Positions 52,258 through 63,109 of a stretch of 64,000 bases of DNA are shown here, piece after piece (positions within the stretch are counted from its first letter, which is position 1; each line of letters starts with the position of its first letter). This stretch comes from Plasmodiophora brassicae (Eukaryota > Endomyxa > Phytomyxea > Plasmodiophorida > Plasmodiophoridae). Location of the stretch: positions 62,001-126,000 of the forward strand of contig JASFAU010000013.1 in assembly GCA_039704465.1 (NCBI GenBank). Reading direction: 5' to 3'. Below the pieces are notes generated by a model. It did not search any database, was not told the origin of the DNA, and was given only the letters and a program-made list of their open reading frames with translations. Position numbers and translations under genes: made by a program.

Positions 52258-52656
52258 AAGGTATTGCCACCGGGGTGTAGACTGTAATTGCCAATTGGTG
52301 TGAAATTGCAGATGCCCAAGCTGCAAAGGAAGCGATCGAGGGCTGATGCTGGTGCACAAGCGATCCGCCCTCGGGGCTCGCGGACAGGGCAGGCAGGCGT
52401 GCATCTGGGCTTGGACGACTTGTGCCGTACGGTACCGAAGTCAACTGGATATCGGGCGGCAGCGTACGACGTCGCAGTAGGCGGCGGCAGCGTCATCGGG
52501 TCGTCTGCCGCGCTGACAACGCACAGCGCGGAGTGGCCTACAGTAGGTACTCATCTATGTAGGTGTGCGTAAGACAAAGGCACGCATTCAGCGCCATTTC
52601 TGGTAGGGAGGGCATGGGCGCGTTCAACAAGCGTGACTAAACTACCACAGGCGTTC
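52258..52656. other. Intergenic, no gene seen
   Basis: Only short shadow frames on both strands. It separates the unknown spliced gene from the second SINE copy. Confidence 0.35.
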
Positions 52657-53003
52657 ACCATTGGTTTGGTTTGGTTTGGTTTGATTTGTTTTTCGCGCAT
52701 TTTTTTTCACGCAGGCGCCTCGGTCTCGAGTCCGAGGATCGAAGGTTCAGCAGCAGAATTGAACGCCAACATCCCCCGGCCTGGCAGTGCCGGCCCATCA
52801 CCTTTGTACTGGGTTCATCGCGCCTTGGACGATATCGGAACGGGACGTGATTCGCTCGGACTTGTCGACTGCACTCTTGTCGGACCTCTTTCGACATACC
52901 GCCTATGCCGGGGAGCCGACATACACTTGTTACGGGCCGTTCCTTTACCTCCCAGACGCTCAAGCGAGACCCCTAATTGCTCTGGCAGTTTGGGCTGCCT
53001 GAT
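52657..53003 (-). mobile_element. Second SINE copy, 5'-truncated
   Basis: The reverse complement of this segment matches the 3' ~345 bp of the element at 46278-46764, from TGATCAGGCAGCCC to the tail. Here the tail consists of AAACC units (GGTTT on the plus strand). It lacks the tRNA-like head. Its truncated end joins directly to a fragment of the split host gene at 53004. Confidence 0.85.
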
Positions 53004-53255
53004 CATGAACAGCGACGATTGGGTCCGCGCTCGTAACGAGGCCCTGGACGGTACAGTGGAAGCCTTCCGTTTCTACCTGCTTTACGCGCTCGATACGAGT
53101 TCCGTCGCTGTCGCATCGCACCGTCCCGAGTTCCTTCTCAATCAATGGTTCCCGATCCGGGCGCCGTTGTCCTCTGGCTTCGACGCCCAGACGACGTCGC
53201 CGGCCCCGCATGCCTGAGCAGTACTGGTTCCAGCAGAGCAGCTGTGTGCTCCTTA
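53004..53255 (+). pseudogene. Diverged copy of the 3' end of the split host gene
   Basis: The reading frame MNSDDWVRARNEALDGTVEA corresponds to the last exon of the gene at 27856-28999, which is on the other strand, and the similarity continues past the stop codon into 3' flanking DNA (to about GTGCTCCT). I estimate 85-90 percent identity by eye. It has a different C-terminus and is cut off at its 5' side by the SINE copy, so it is a segmental remnant or a truncated paralogue rather than a spliced retrocopy. Confidence 0.75.
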
Positions 53256-53546
53256 TCAGATCCCGCAATCCTGATCCAATAAAGATCGCTACTGTCCGAC
53301 ACGTTAAAACCCGCATCTACCGATGTAGGTAAGCGGACCTATGTAGCGCATGGCAACGACCTCAGGATGTTCTGTCCATCCCGGTTCCGATAACAGATGG
53401 ACCTGACCGCTGATGCGACAGGTCGCACATCGCAAGCGCTATGACGCTACCGCAGGCAGGAGCCAGCCGCAGAGGGGCTCCAGACGGCGCGCTTGCCGTC
53501 ATACAGAACGTGGTACTACAACAACTGATCGGGCGGACCACGTGTC
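53256..53546. other. Short intergenic region
   Basis: No gene seen between the paralogue fragment and the PPP1R42-like gene; this is probably the promoter side of the latter. Confidence 0.35.
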
Positions 53547-54625
53547 ATGGGTCAGCGGGAGGGTGCCGAGAGGCGAATCACGCGGGCCGCCGTCTTGAAG
53601 CAGGGCGAGAAGACGCGTCCGCCGGGCGAGTCTGCCGGCACGTACCTGGATCGTGCCACCCATGTGTCGTTGTGCGGCAAAGGGCTGACTTCTATGGTAA
53701 GAGCCTCGCAAGACATGCGACGAGGACCCCGAAAGGACGTCGTGTCATTCTGGCTGTGCGTAGGAACACCTCGACAAGATCGGCCCATCGATACGCGTCC
53801 TGTACCTGTTCGACAATCGCATCACGTCGATATGCGCGCTTCGATCGACTTGCATAACGCACCTGCACCTGCAGGACAACTGCATCGAGACGATCGATAA
53901 CCTGCATGCACTGTCCAGCCTGGTGCAATTGTCGGCGAGCTCGCTAAACGCCGACACACATTGCTGTACAGTGATACTCCTGAACCTGGGTGGCTAGGCA
54001 CCTGGCGCGGAACCGGATTCGTCGCATCGCCGGCCTGGAGAACTTGAGGTCTTTGCAGGTGCTGGACGTCTCAGACCAACGAGGCGACCTGCCTGTCGAA
54101 CTGGATCCACGATCGATGCAAGCCCTGGCGGTAACGTGTTCGGCTTTTCCAAACGTGCTGCTGTGTCTTGACGTCGCTCCTATCAGGAGGGCCTCGTGCA
54201 CCTGAACATCTCGAACAACCGCATGGTGTCGCTGCAGGACGTATCGTGCTTGGCGTCGCTGGAGACACTGCGCGCTTCGAATAACGCATTCGCCGACGTC
54301 CACGAAGCCTGTCAAGTCGTTGGGCAGCTGAGGTCGCTTCGCGAAATCGACCTGCAGGGGGCACCATTCGGTCTGTCTCCATCCAAGTACCGGTCAGCCG
54401 TTATCGACGCCGCATCAAGCAGTCTGGGTGTGTGTGTGTGTCACCGATAGAACGCATTCCTAGAGAGAGAGCGCGTCGCTGACCGTGGCATATACGCATG
54501 CAGAGTTGCTGGACGGCAAGGCGGTTCGGGACGAAGAGCGGTGCTTCGTCAAACGCGTTATGCCCAGTAGACGTCAAGTCCCAGTCCAGAAGCGCACGTC
54601 GGCAGGCTGGCTTGTCCCCATATAA
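53547..54625 (+). CDS. PPP1R42 (LRRC67)-like leucine-rich repeat protein
   Basis: Five exons (53547-53696, 53764-53930, 53998-54130, 54187-54427, 54504-54625) with GT-AG introns of 67, 67, 56 and 76 nt give 270 residues with the frame kept throughout. The LRRs read IRVLYLFDNRITSI, ITHLHLQDNCIETI, LVQLHLARNRIRRI, LVHLNISNNRMVSL and LETLRASNNAFADV. Between repeats, ELDPRSMQALA and the C-terminal cap with KYRSAVIDAA and ELLDGKAVRDEERCFVKR match PPP1R42 rather than PPP1R7. In animals PPP1R42 binds protein phosphatase 1 and tubulin at the basal body and centrosome. Intron 4 begins with a GTGTGTGTGTGTGT run. The last residues (VPVQKRTSAGWLVPI) are not conserved. Confidence 0.85.
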
Positions 54626-55334
54626 TGATACGTGCCCACAATCGGGTCCCCTTGCATCATTTGTCGACTGGCAACTGTTCAGCCCGATAGGCAATTCATG
54701 CACAAGGTTGCCACGTTGGGCGAACAGGAGAGCAGGTAGGGCCCCTGGCGCTGAACGAACCGCGAACTGTGCTGTCAATCTCGGGACGCAAACGTCGTTC
54801 GGCGACAGGTACTTCAGGACTGGGTTCCTGTCAGGGTTCTTTCTGGAAAGCGCGCGTTGAAAGGACCGTCACTGGCCGACGATATCACCCCCATGCGCCC
54901 TGATTGTCCGTATCCAGCACCAATAACACACGTTGTGGGCCTTGGCGCGAACCAATACAAGACCCGAGGAGGAACGGCACTGTTGGACCCGTCACTGTCA
55001 TGCAACGATCGTCCTCATGGGCACTTGTTTGCAGTACATGTCGTAGACTTTAGGGTTTCGTGGCACCGCCCGCAGCTGTGCCGTGAGATCGGCAACGCAG
55101 AGAGAGGTGACGGAAACAGGGGCCAGCTGGCAAGCGTGCGTGCGGTGCCGGCTGCCGCAATCGGTCGTTTACGAATAAGAGGGAGCTGTACAATGTATTG
55201 GTAGTGGCCAGGTAGGTCTATGTCCGTTTCTCCATCGGCAGCATGCGCATGCCCGCTATGGCTTTCTCTGTATCGTCACGCGAGCGGACCCGCCGTCAGA
55301 CCGCTGGCGTAGCGTGGGGGTGACGGTGACGATG
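54626..55334. other. Intergenic, no gene seen
   Basis: This stretch lies between the 3' ends of PPP1R42 and formin, which converge. Open frames on both strands up to 115 codons have no motif and no splice partners that I can see. Confidence 0.4.
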
Positions 55335-58300
55335 TCACATACTGGCTTTGTTGTCGTGCCCTTTGCGTAGGCTGGCGATGACGTCGTTCATGTTGCCGTC
55401 GCCGATCTTCTCCCCGACCGCATGCTTCCGGCTACCAGACACACACAGAACCAGGTCAGATCCGGCCATGACGGGCATCCAGCAGGCGAACGGCTCATAC
55501 ACGGCAGTATTCGACCTCCTGCGTTTGGGTTCCTGTGGCAGAGCGCCATTGAACCGCCGAGCGAACGTAACGAACGTGCCGAAGAACGACGACGACGACG
55601 TCGCATCGAAATCCTTGTTGGCAAGGAAATACGATACGGTGCCGTTGTAGGCGTCCACCGCCTTCTTTCGCAGTGCTTCCAGAGCCTATTATTGGGGGCA
55701 TTAGGCGACACAGCACATAGCGAACGCCACGGTACGTACCTTCAGATCACTGGCAGACGCATCGAAGAAGTCGGCCATACGGGACTGGAACTTGTCGCCC
55801 GGGCCGCACTTCGTCACCAGTTCAGCGTCGGCCTTGACCTTCTTCATGGCGGCCGCCAGCGACGTCACTTTAGACTCCAGCTCGTTCAGGTTGCCGTTAG
55901 TCGATGCGGCGCCCACAGATTTCTCCAGGTCCGATAGCAACGACCGCACGCCAGGTCGTGCCGTGTGGCACACCTAACCGGACCGATTCAGATGTGGGAC
56001 AGCGGGGAACGCGATCGCATAAGAACCTTGGCGATGTACTGGAGCAGATTCGTGGAGCTGTTGGCGCTCTTCGAGTTCTCCAGCCGGTTGAGGACGTCGA
56101 GGTTGAATGCGTCGGCTTGGCCGCGGTTCGTCCCGCCGTTCATGTAGTTGCCGAAGGAGAGGATCGCCGCCAGGACCTGCTTCAGGTTGTCGGACGACCG
56201 CAGCGTCGTGCATGCCTCGATGACTTCCTCGAGCGGGCGCGATGCCGTCTTGACCTGGTCGCCGAACGATAGCGCGAACAACCAGCATCGTAGACGCTCA
56301 GTCAGGTGCGGTATACTCGACATCTGCAGCGAACGTTATGGTTGACCGAGCGCGGAATCAAGCAGGGCATGTGCCGTACCACGAGCAGATACGTTTCCGG
56401 TTTCTCCAGCTTGCTGGCATCCGGCACGTTCTTGATTTCATCCAGTTCTTCCTTCGTGGGGAGATGCCCTGCGTTGCCGGTCACGAACCAAACGTGGGTA
56501 GGCGACGGCAACCGAACATTCCATACCAAGGATGGCGTCGACCATGTCGACTGTGAGGGCCTTCTGGTCCATCTGGATGATGGCGGTCTTGATGACCGAG
56601 AACTCGGGCAGCTGCGAGATCATGATCGCAACCGCGTTCGACCGTTTCGCTGACAGGACACGAATCTTGGCGTTCTGCAATCGGATTAGATCACAGCCTG
56701 CAGTGGCAGCACAAGTCAGGATACCTTCTTCACCGTCGGGTTCTTCGCCTGCTTCAAAGCCGAGGCCGCGTTCTGCGACACGTTCTGCCCGAAGTGATCC
56801 GCGAAATCGTCGAAATCCAGCGACGGCAACCGTAGCGATGACCAGAGACTCGACGTCGCCTGCCCGCTCTCCTTGTCCTGCCGCAGCGCCATGTCAGTAC
56901 GTCACCTCAGCACCACGTGCGGCCGACCATACGCTCGGGTCGATGATGATTCGCTTCCAGTGCAGCGCCCTCATCTTGTGTTTGGGCTTGATAACGGGTT
57001 TGGTCGGTTGCGGTCCCATGGGTCTAGGCGGCCCTATCGCAGGAGCACCTGGTGGAGGTGGCGGCGCCGGGCATCCTGGGGGCGGCGGTGGTGGTGGCGG
57101 CGCCGGACACCCAGGAGCAGGGGGCGCTGGTGGTGGCGGTGGGCACCCGGGTGCGGGAGGTGCCGCTGATGGCGTCGCAGACGCATCCGGTGCAGGAGGC
57201 CCCCCAGTACTCGGAACCGCGCCAGACGCCTTCAACTGCTCCAGTTCGGCCTGCAAGTTGGCCACCATGGCCGCATTCCCTACGCCACAGCATCCTCAGG
57301 TTCATGGGCGTGCGAGTACGCGCGCAGGCACACACCTTGAGTTGCGTCCAGCTGGCTGGTGAGCTCCGTCACCCGTTTCTGAAGAGACGCAACCTGTTCC
57401 TCGTTGCGCGCGATGATGACGCTACTGTTCGCGAAACGTTCCAGCTCCTGGGCGAGTTCCACGACGGGTGCCAGCGCCGTTTCGAACGCGGTTTGCTCGC
57501 CCTGGCGATGCACAGGCGCGTTCGCCGCCACCAGGGCGCCCTGATCGTAGGCGTCCTTGACGACCGCTCGGTAGCGCAGCAGCTCGTCCCGGATGATGTT
57601 GATGAACTTGCGTTGGCCTTCGAGCTGGGACACCTCCTGGCGGGCGGCCTCAGCCTCCTGCTGCAGGTTGGCGATCGTGCGCTTCAACGCCTCGATCTGG
57701 AACATGGACGCCGTGCAAACCTGAACGACGCGCAGGCGTTCGCGTTTAGATCAGGCGCACGTGAATGTCGAACAGGCGAACGAGGGCCGACCTGGCCAGA
57801 CAGCGTCTGGAACAGTTCCACCTGGGTGACGTAGTCGGCGTGGCCGATCCGGTCCTGCTGCTGCTCGAGGACGTCGCACAGGCCGACCGCATCCAGCATC
57901 AGGACCAGCTTCTTCCGCATCGCCTTGTCCGGCGCCTTACGCAGCAGGACGTTCACCAGCGTCAGGCTGTTGATCTGTGCGTCCAGGTCGCCAGACGCCA
58001 GCAGACGAATGATCTGCAACAACGGGGGCCCTGTCGATTCAGCGTCGCCGATCGTTTTCGTCGTGCCCGCTCCCCCACCTGCGCGTACGGCTTCACCCGT
58101 TTGTTCCTGGCGGTGCGCTTGGCGGCTTTATGGACCAGGTCGAACCCGTCGTCGACGAAATCGCAGACGACGAACATCAGCGCAAGGGCCTGGCGCGCCG
58201 CCGTGATGTTCTTCAGCTCGTACGTCAGGTTCAGCAACCCCTCCATGAGCTCCGGGTTGCTCTTCATGTACTCCAGCCCGTTCAGGTAGCTACGAACGAG

Positions 58301-58818
58301 GGCATGAGCACGTTCGGTCCCCGATAGGAGCGACGCCGTCCATCATACCAGAGCGCTCGAGCGAGCGCCTTCAGGGCGTACGCCTGTGCGTTCCCCTCGA
58401 ACGATTCGACGACAGCGACGAGGGGGTCCATACCGCCCTGGCTGATGAACTCCTCGCCGAACAGGTCGAACTTCAGGTCGCACTCGAGCTGGAACACGGC
58501 GCGTTTCACAGCGGTGGCCACGTCGTTCTTCAGGTCGGCGGCCCGATCCTTAATGTCGTTCAGCTCGCCGATCGCCTTCAGGCACAGGTCGCTGATATTC
58601 GTCAGGTCGAACGTGCCGCCGCCGACGGGCAGGTCGGCAGACGACGCCACGAACGCCTTCGACTGCGCGTCCTGCAGAGCGAACACCTCGGTGGACCCGG
58701 CCGACCCGGCGTCCAGCTGTGCGATCGCGTCCGACGTGATGCGGTCCAGGTTGCGGTCCCGGTCGACGGCCATCTCGACGGATCGGTCGCCATGACGAAC
58801 CGTCAGGCAGAACGCCAT
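55335..58818 (-). CDS. Diaphanous-related formin (GBD/FH3-FH1-FH2)
   Basis: An actin-nucleating and elongating protein spread over about eleven exons. From ATG 58818 come an N-terminal region (MAFCLTVRHGDRSVEMAVD) and an armadillo-type GBD/FH3 domain: CYLNGLEYMKSNPELMEGLL, DLDAQINSLTLVNVLLRKAP, DYVTQVELFQTLSGQ. A coiled coil (IEALKRTIANLQQEAEAARQ) follows, then an FH1 segment of Pro runs separated by Gly-Cys around 57020-57190. The FH2 domain starts KHKMRALHWKRIIIDP and has the core signature GNYMNGGTNRGQADAFNLDV and then LENSKS, a post-helix coil (ELESKVTSLAAAMKKVKADA), and ends KIGDGNMNDVIASLRKGHD, a possible autoregulatory tail. Introns are ~55-80 nt, e.g. ALW/CYLNG near 58291-58353. Confidence 0.9.
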
Positions 58819-59089
58819 CGACGTGGGCTGTCAGTCCGTTGCCGGCGGCGTTGCAGCTGCCAGTGGCCTGCCGTGCCGGGAACAGTCAGCGCGACGGGGC
58901 GTTACTGTGGGCGGGACCGCTCCAGGCAGGGGTTCACTCACCCAATCACACTCTCTCCCAAGCAACCCGCCCGATCCTATTGTTGGACGCGCGTACATAC
59001 CCCGATTTAGGCGGGCGCCGGTGCTATTTATTCCCCGGATCGCACACGACGTTTCCTTGGCTTAAATAACGGTGTGGGGCGGTTACGTT

Positions 59090-60031
59090 TTATATGTCGA
59101 GGTCGGCGTCTGGGTCGCTGTCATCGTCGTCGTCGTCGTCGAATTCAGGCCGCGCCGGCATTGTAGGTCCCCGGACGTCGCGTTCGAATGGGAGCACGAG
59201 ACGATCCTTTTGGGCGCGCTCATCACCGGTTAGCGATAGGTTGAATGGGGCACGGGGAACGGCACTAATAGTCTCGTTCGACGTTTCGTCCGAGACACGG
59301 GTTGCTGTTAGACGGCCGGTTGCGGCGCTCAGCGTATACGTGCAATGCTCAAACGCGCACGATCCAGACCGGTGCTTGACGATGACGGACAGCTGAGTGC
59401 CCGTGTGGAACCGAACGATACCGGATGCGATGGACTCCAGATTAGGGCACGGGTCTGCAGTAGTTGCCCATACAGTGTATCCTCGGCGGACGAGGTCGAA
59501 TACCATCGTGGCGACTGGCTCCGGGCCGTAGCGAAGCATTAGCGTAGACAACGAGTCGAACACGACGACGGATGGAGTACCGTCAAGCAAGGCAACCTGG
59601 TTGGCGATCTGATTGCCCAGTTCGACAGGAGAATGAAACGGCTCCAATGGTGTCCACCACTCTGGGGCCGATTCATCGTTTTCCAAACGGGACGCTCGCA
59701 GCGCGCGTCGCGTGTAATGGCATCGGACAAACTTGCACTGCCTGCGACAACGTGTTAGCGACGATCTACCATGGACAGCACGTGGGCGCAAGGTGTACAG
59801 TTTATCCACGTGAGATTGTATCAGGTGGGACAGCAACGGCAACGCAGAGGCGGATGAGCCGTTCCCCGTGCCAACAATGAGCGTGGCTGGTTGACAGGCA
59901 CGTCGCGTCAGCGCCTGCATTGCTGTGGCGGAGTCCGTGGCGGAGTCCGTGGCAGAGTCCGCTGCCAGTCTGGGACGCTGAAGCCTGAACAGATACCTAG
60001 GCACTGGATGACGCCCCGGCGCCAACGTCAC
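59090..60031 (-). CDS. ELP5: Elongator complex protein 5 (ELP5)
   Basis: A 313-codon frame. ELP5 is one of the RecA-like ELP4-5-6 ring subunits of Elongator, which modifies U34 of tRNAs. Seen here: VALLDGTPSVVVFDSLSTLM (the Walker-B-like strand of the RecA fold, no Walker A), LVRRGYTVWATTADPCPN, and the family C-terminus PFNLSLTGDERAQKDRLVLP followed by an acidic [16 protein letters not shown] end. The N-terminus has a DSAT repeat (12-bp unit). A 57-nt GT-AG stretch at about 59754-59810 is in frame and open; removing it as an intron would give HVDKLQCKFVRCHYTRR, so the true protein may be ~294 residues. A TATA-like box lies ~60 bp upstream. Confidence 0.85.
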   Translation of the reverse strand: MTLAPGRHPVPRYLFRLQRPRLAADSATDSATDSATAMQALTRRACQPATLIVGTGNGSSASALPLLSHLIQSHVDKLYTLRPRAVHGRSSLTRCRRQCKFVRCHYTRRALRASRLENDESAPEWWTPLEPFHSPVELGNQIANQVALLDGTPSVVVFDSLSTLMLRYGPEPVATMVFDLVRRGYTVWATTADPCPNLESIASGIVRFHTGTQLSVIVKHRSGSCAFEHCTYTLSAATGRLTATRVSDETSNETISAVPRAPFNLSLTGDERAQKDRLVLPFERDVRGPTMPARPEFDDDDDDDSDPDADLDI

Positions 60032-60089
60032 TGATTAGAGCCAGAGCCCAGCTGGGGCTGAAGTTTCACCTCCCGGTTCCGAAATACGG

Positions 60090-60100
60090 TTTATATAAAT
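60090..60100 (-). promoter_or_regulatory. TATA-like box of ELP5
   Basis: ATTTATATAAA on the minus strand, about 60 bp before the ELP5 ATG, in GC-rich surroundings. The position suits a core promoter. Confidence 0.4.
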
Positions 60101-60113
60101 ACGGGTTGGTTGC

Positions 60114-61755
60114 CTACGATGCAATGTCATGCGGGCCGGCGTCGTTCAAACTGGACACTTCGTGGTGGAGATAATGGTTGAGGACAAAGAGTACCCAGAT
60201 GTGCAGGAGGACGACATAGACGACCAGGCCGATGCGGGTTACAGGCGAGCGTCGCAGGGCAATCCCAATGCCAGCCCCAGCATTGTCTGCACCCACAACG
60301 TGAGCGTTATGCATTACCCTTCGCACGTCTCGGGGCGACGCTTACCCATGATATCCAGGACACGACCCAGAACGTTTGTCTTGGCGGCAGTGTAGCGTCC
60401 TCGACGCTTCCGAACGTAGCCGCTCCCGCTGCCACTCTCGACATCAATGTCAACACGACTTGCAATATCTGCAAGTCGTGCTTCAAGACGTCGGCGCTCC
60501 GCGTCCAGGTCGCTGCATCGTTTCCTTTCGCTCTCCAGCTGAAGACTCAACGTCGACGCGACACTGCCGGTGCGCTCCAATTCGGTCTGCCGTTGCAGCA
60601 GGTGCTTCGTCAGGTTCGCGCATTTCCGCTCCAGAGCCTGTATCGTCGATGACCCTGAATCCGCCGTCGTCTGCTCAAGCGTCGACCGGAGCTGGCTGAT
60701 TTCGGCACGAAGCTGTCGCTGCGCTTCATCGTGGCTGGCCTGCAGTTCAGCGACCTTGTCCCGCTCGCGACGAGACAATTCGTTGCACTGGGCCTTCAGG
60801 CGCATCGCTGCATCATTGGCGGATGCCACCTGCCTGTTAAGCGCGGCAATCTCCTCCTCCAAGCGCTTCCGCTGAACGTCTGCCCAGTTCCGCTCCTCAA
60901 CCGCTTTCTTCAGCTCTGCCGACCGCGTTTGCAACTCCAGCTGCGCTTGCGCGAGTGACGCCGCATACTGGACCTTCTCGTTCGTCAGCTCGGCTTCCCG
61001 CTCCCGGTAGTGCTGCAGGCTGCCCGAGCTGACTTGCGTCTGGTCGCGAAGGTCGCGATGTCGCCGCTCGAAATCGGCGGTCATCTCCTGGACGCGCCGG
61101 GCGTGCTCTTCGCTGGCCAACCTGGACGCCTCGACGAGAGCGTCACGCTCCGCCTTCAGCTCCAGTTCCGATTGGCTGAGCGTCTCAATACGCTCCGTCA
61201 GCGCGTGAACCTGCACAACGACATACCAGAGCGTCAGGGTGCAGGGGCGTCGGCTGGTCGAGCAGCACGAACCTGTTCATCGACAGCGGCTTGCTTGGCA
61301 GCTTGGTCGTTCTTCACGGCGGCCAGCTGGGCCTCCAGCTCCTGGACACGCTGGGCGGCCATCGATTCGTTGGCCTCGAGCTGCGACTCCAGCTCGTCCT
61401 GCTTCTTGGCCATCGCCGATCGGTAGACGTCCTCCCGTTGTCGCAGGATCGCCTTCGTCTTGGTCAGTTCCGCGCGTGTCTGGTTCCAGACGCTCTTCAG
61501 GCTCTGGATCTCGGCATCCTTCGCCGCTAATATATCGGATGGCACCGGCCCAATCGGTATGAACGGGGTCGGCGACCGCTCCTGGTCAGAGACGGGCGCC
61601 GTTGGCGACTTCCGATCAGTGCCGGGCGCGTCGTCGACATCATCGCCCCCTGTCCGGCCGACCGCCACCCCGGCCTTCTCGATGACACCGGCGGCGCTCT
61701 CGTCCGCCGAATCCAGCAAGTTGTTCGCCCACGACAGAAGCGACGACCGCGACAT
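60114..61755 (-). CDS. Golgin-84 (GOLGA5)-like Golgi tether
   Basis: Three exons (61755-61273, 61210-60346, 60286-60114) with introns of 62 and 59 nt give 506 residues. The first exon has a Ser/Thr/Pro-rich head after MSRSSLLSWANNLLDSADES, recalling the golgin-84 start, then a coiled coil that runs through exon 2 (for example QVHALTERIETLSQSELELK). Exon 3 joins as DIMDNAGAGIGIALRRSPVT and contains the C-terminal anchor RIGLVVYVVLLHIWVLFVLN, which closely follows the family's Y-x2-LLH-x-WV motif. Golgin-84 tethers intra-Golgi COPI vesicles. It is shorter than the animal protein (~730 residues). Confidence 0.88.
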
Positions 61756-62214
61756 CGCGCAAGCCCGTCCCCGCTGCCCACGTGACGGTCACTCAGATCG
61801 ACACGGCATCGATCCCCAACAAGGGGCACGGCAGACGACAGCGGATCACAGTCGACCCGCACGGCACACCAAAAAAAGGAGTCAACTGCCGTCCCATTTT
61901 TGGGCGATACGGGCCGAGGCGCGCGCCCTTCCATTGTCCCCCCTTTAGTGATGCGGGTATTTGAAATACGTATTTTAAATAGGTATTTAAAATACATTTT
62001 AAAATACCTCCCGAATTTTGAGTCATTTTTTATATTTTAAATTGCCCAGCATGCAGAGCAGGCCCTAGGTGCCAGGCGACCATCGATCACAGGGCATCAC
62101 GGGGTCGTAGACTTCGTGGTAAGTGGGTCCATAGTCCGTTCCAAGTTCGCGAGGCATGCAGTTTGCGTGCTTACGCTTGTCAGTGCCGAGTGTCCACCGA
62201 CGCCGGAGCCCGGT

Positions 62215-62382
62215 GCACAGAAGCTTCTTGCGCAAAGAGCCCCAAGCAAACGAACTCACTTAATGGCAGGAGTTGGTCCTGGCGTCGTCCTCCATCTGTA
62301 GACGAACGGGCGCTCTGCGGCCACCTCCTGCCATTAAGTGAGTTCGTTTGCTTGGGGCTCTTTGCGCAAGAAGCTTCTGTGC
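62215..62382. repeat. 57-bp inverted repeat made from element B leader
   Basis: The arms 62215-62271 and 62326-62382 are near-perfect inverted copies of the LTR-leader-gag start of element B, with a 54-bp loop that is itself gag sequence. It would form a strong hairpin. Confidence 0.9.
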
Positions 62383-62574
62383 TAACGCCGCCGCTGCCCA
62401 CTACGGGGGCGGTCGGTCGCAAGAGTCGGCGCCTGGTGATATAACGGACTGATGTATTTGGACAGGATCGTCACAGCAAGGGCCGCTGCGGGGTCGAGTA
62501 CGGTCATGATCATGTGACCGGGTGGCAGCAGCATCTGAGCAGCATCATCTGAGTACTGGTACTCTGGGTGAACA
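62378..62574 (-). repeat. Solitary LTR of the element B family
   Basis: 197 bp, nearly identical to the element B LTR at 29279-29475 (including the CCCACTACGG block). It is attached to about 110 bp of leader and gag start on its left but to no pol sequence. Confidence 0.9.
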
Positions 62575-63109
62575 TCCCGACGCCGATGGGTCGTACGTGA
62601 GCGTGGGTGCCCCCGAGATAGCATTCATGAGCAGTTCAAACGGTGCCGAAACCTGCCGGTTGCGCTTTGGTTCAAGCAGAGTGCAATCAGTGCTCCGACC
62701 GTGTTCCACATGGACCGTCATGCGAGTACAGGACTAACGAGAGCAACTTACCCATCGCGCATTCTTGATCAGTACCTGGCCAACTTCGACTTCGAGGACG
62801 TTGTCGAATTAGAGGGAATGGTTGACCGGCCGCAACGAACGTGACTGGAGTATACGTACTGCTGTCGGCGTCGCTATGTGCCGCTGTGTTGTGGTAATGG
62901 TATTTCCGAATAAAAAATATTCGAGTATATTTTAAAATGCATTTTAAAATATTTAAAATATTCGAAATTCCCAAAATATTTTAAAATACAACACTACCCC
63001 CCTTCGTCGACCCGGTCAGTCAGGCAGGACGCCCCCCGTTAGCCGTTACGCTCGTGGTGGGTGCGCCAAGTCGACGTCCCCATTTTGGGCTCGGCGCGGG
63101 TGGCGTGTC

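Larger units (their letters stand above)
61946..62996. mobile_element. hAT-like non-autonomous element with 8-bp TSD
   Basis: The ends read TAGTGATGCGGGTATTT... and, inverted, TAGTGTTGTATTTT..., bracketed by CCCCCCTT at 61938-61945 and 62997-63004. An 8-bp duplication and a TAGTG/CACTA terminus are typical of hAT transposons. About 100 bp at each end is extremely AT-rich with ATTTTAAAATAC palindromes, against a GC-rich genome. The interior holds a rearranged fragment of gypsy element B (62215-62574) and possible gene fragments (YVSVGAPEIAFMSSSNGAET; ILDQYLANFDFEDVVELEGM). No transposase is seen. Confidence 0.75.

Noticed and set aside
54428..54441. GT run as a possible regulatory microsatellite
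   Set aside because: It is the first bases of intron 4 of the PPP1R42-like gene; its position is explained by the splice donor.
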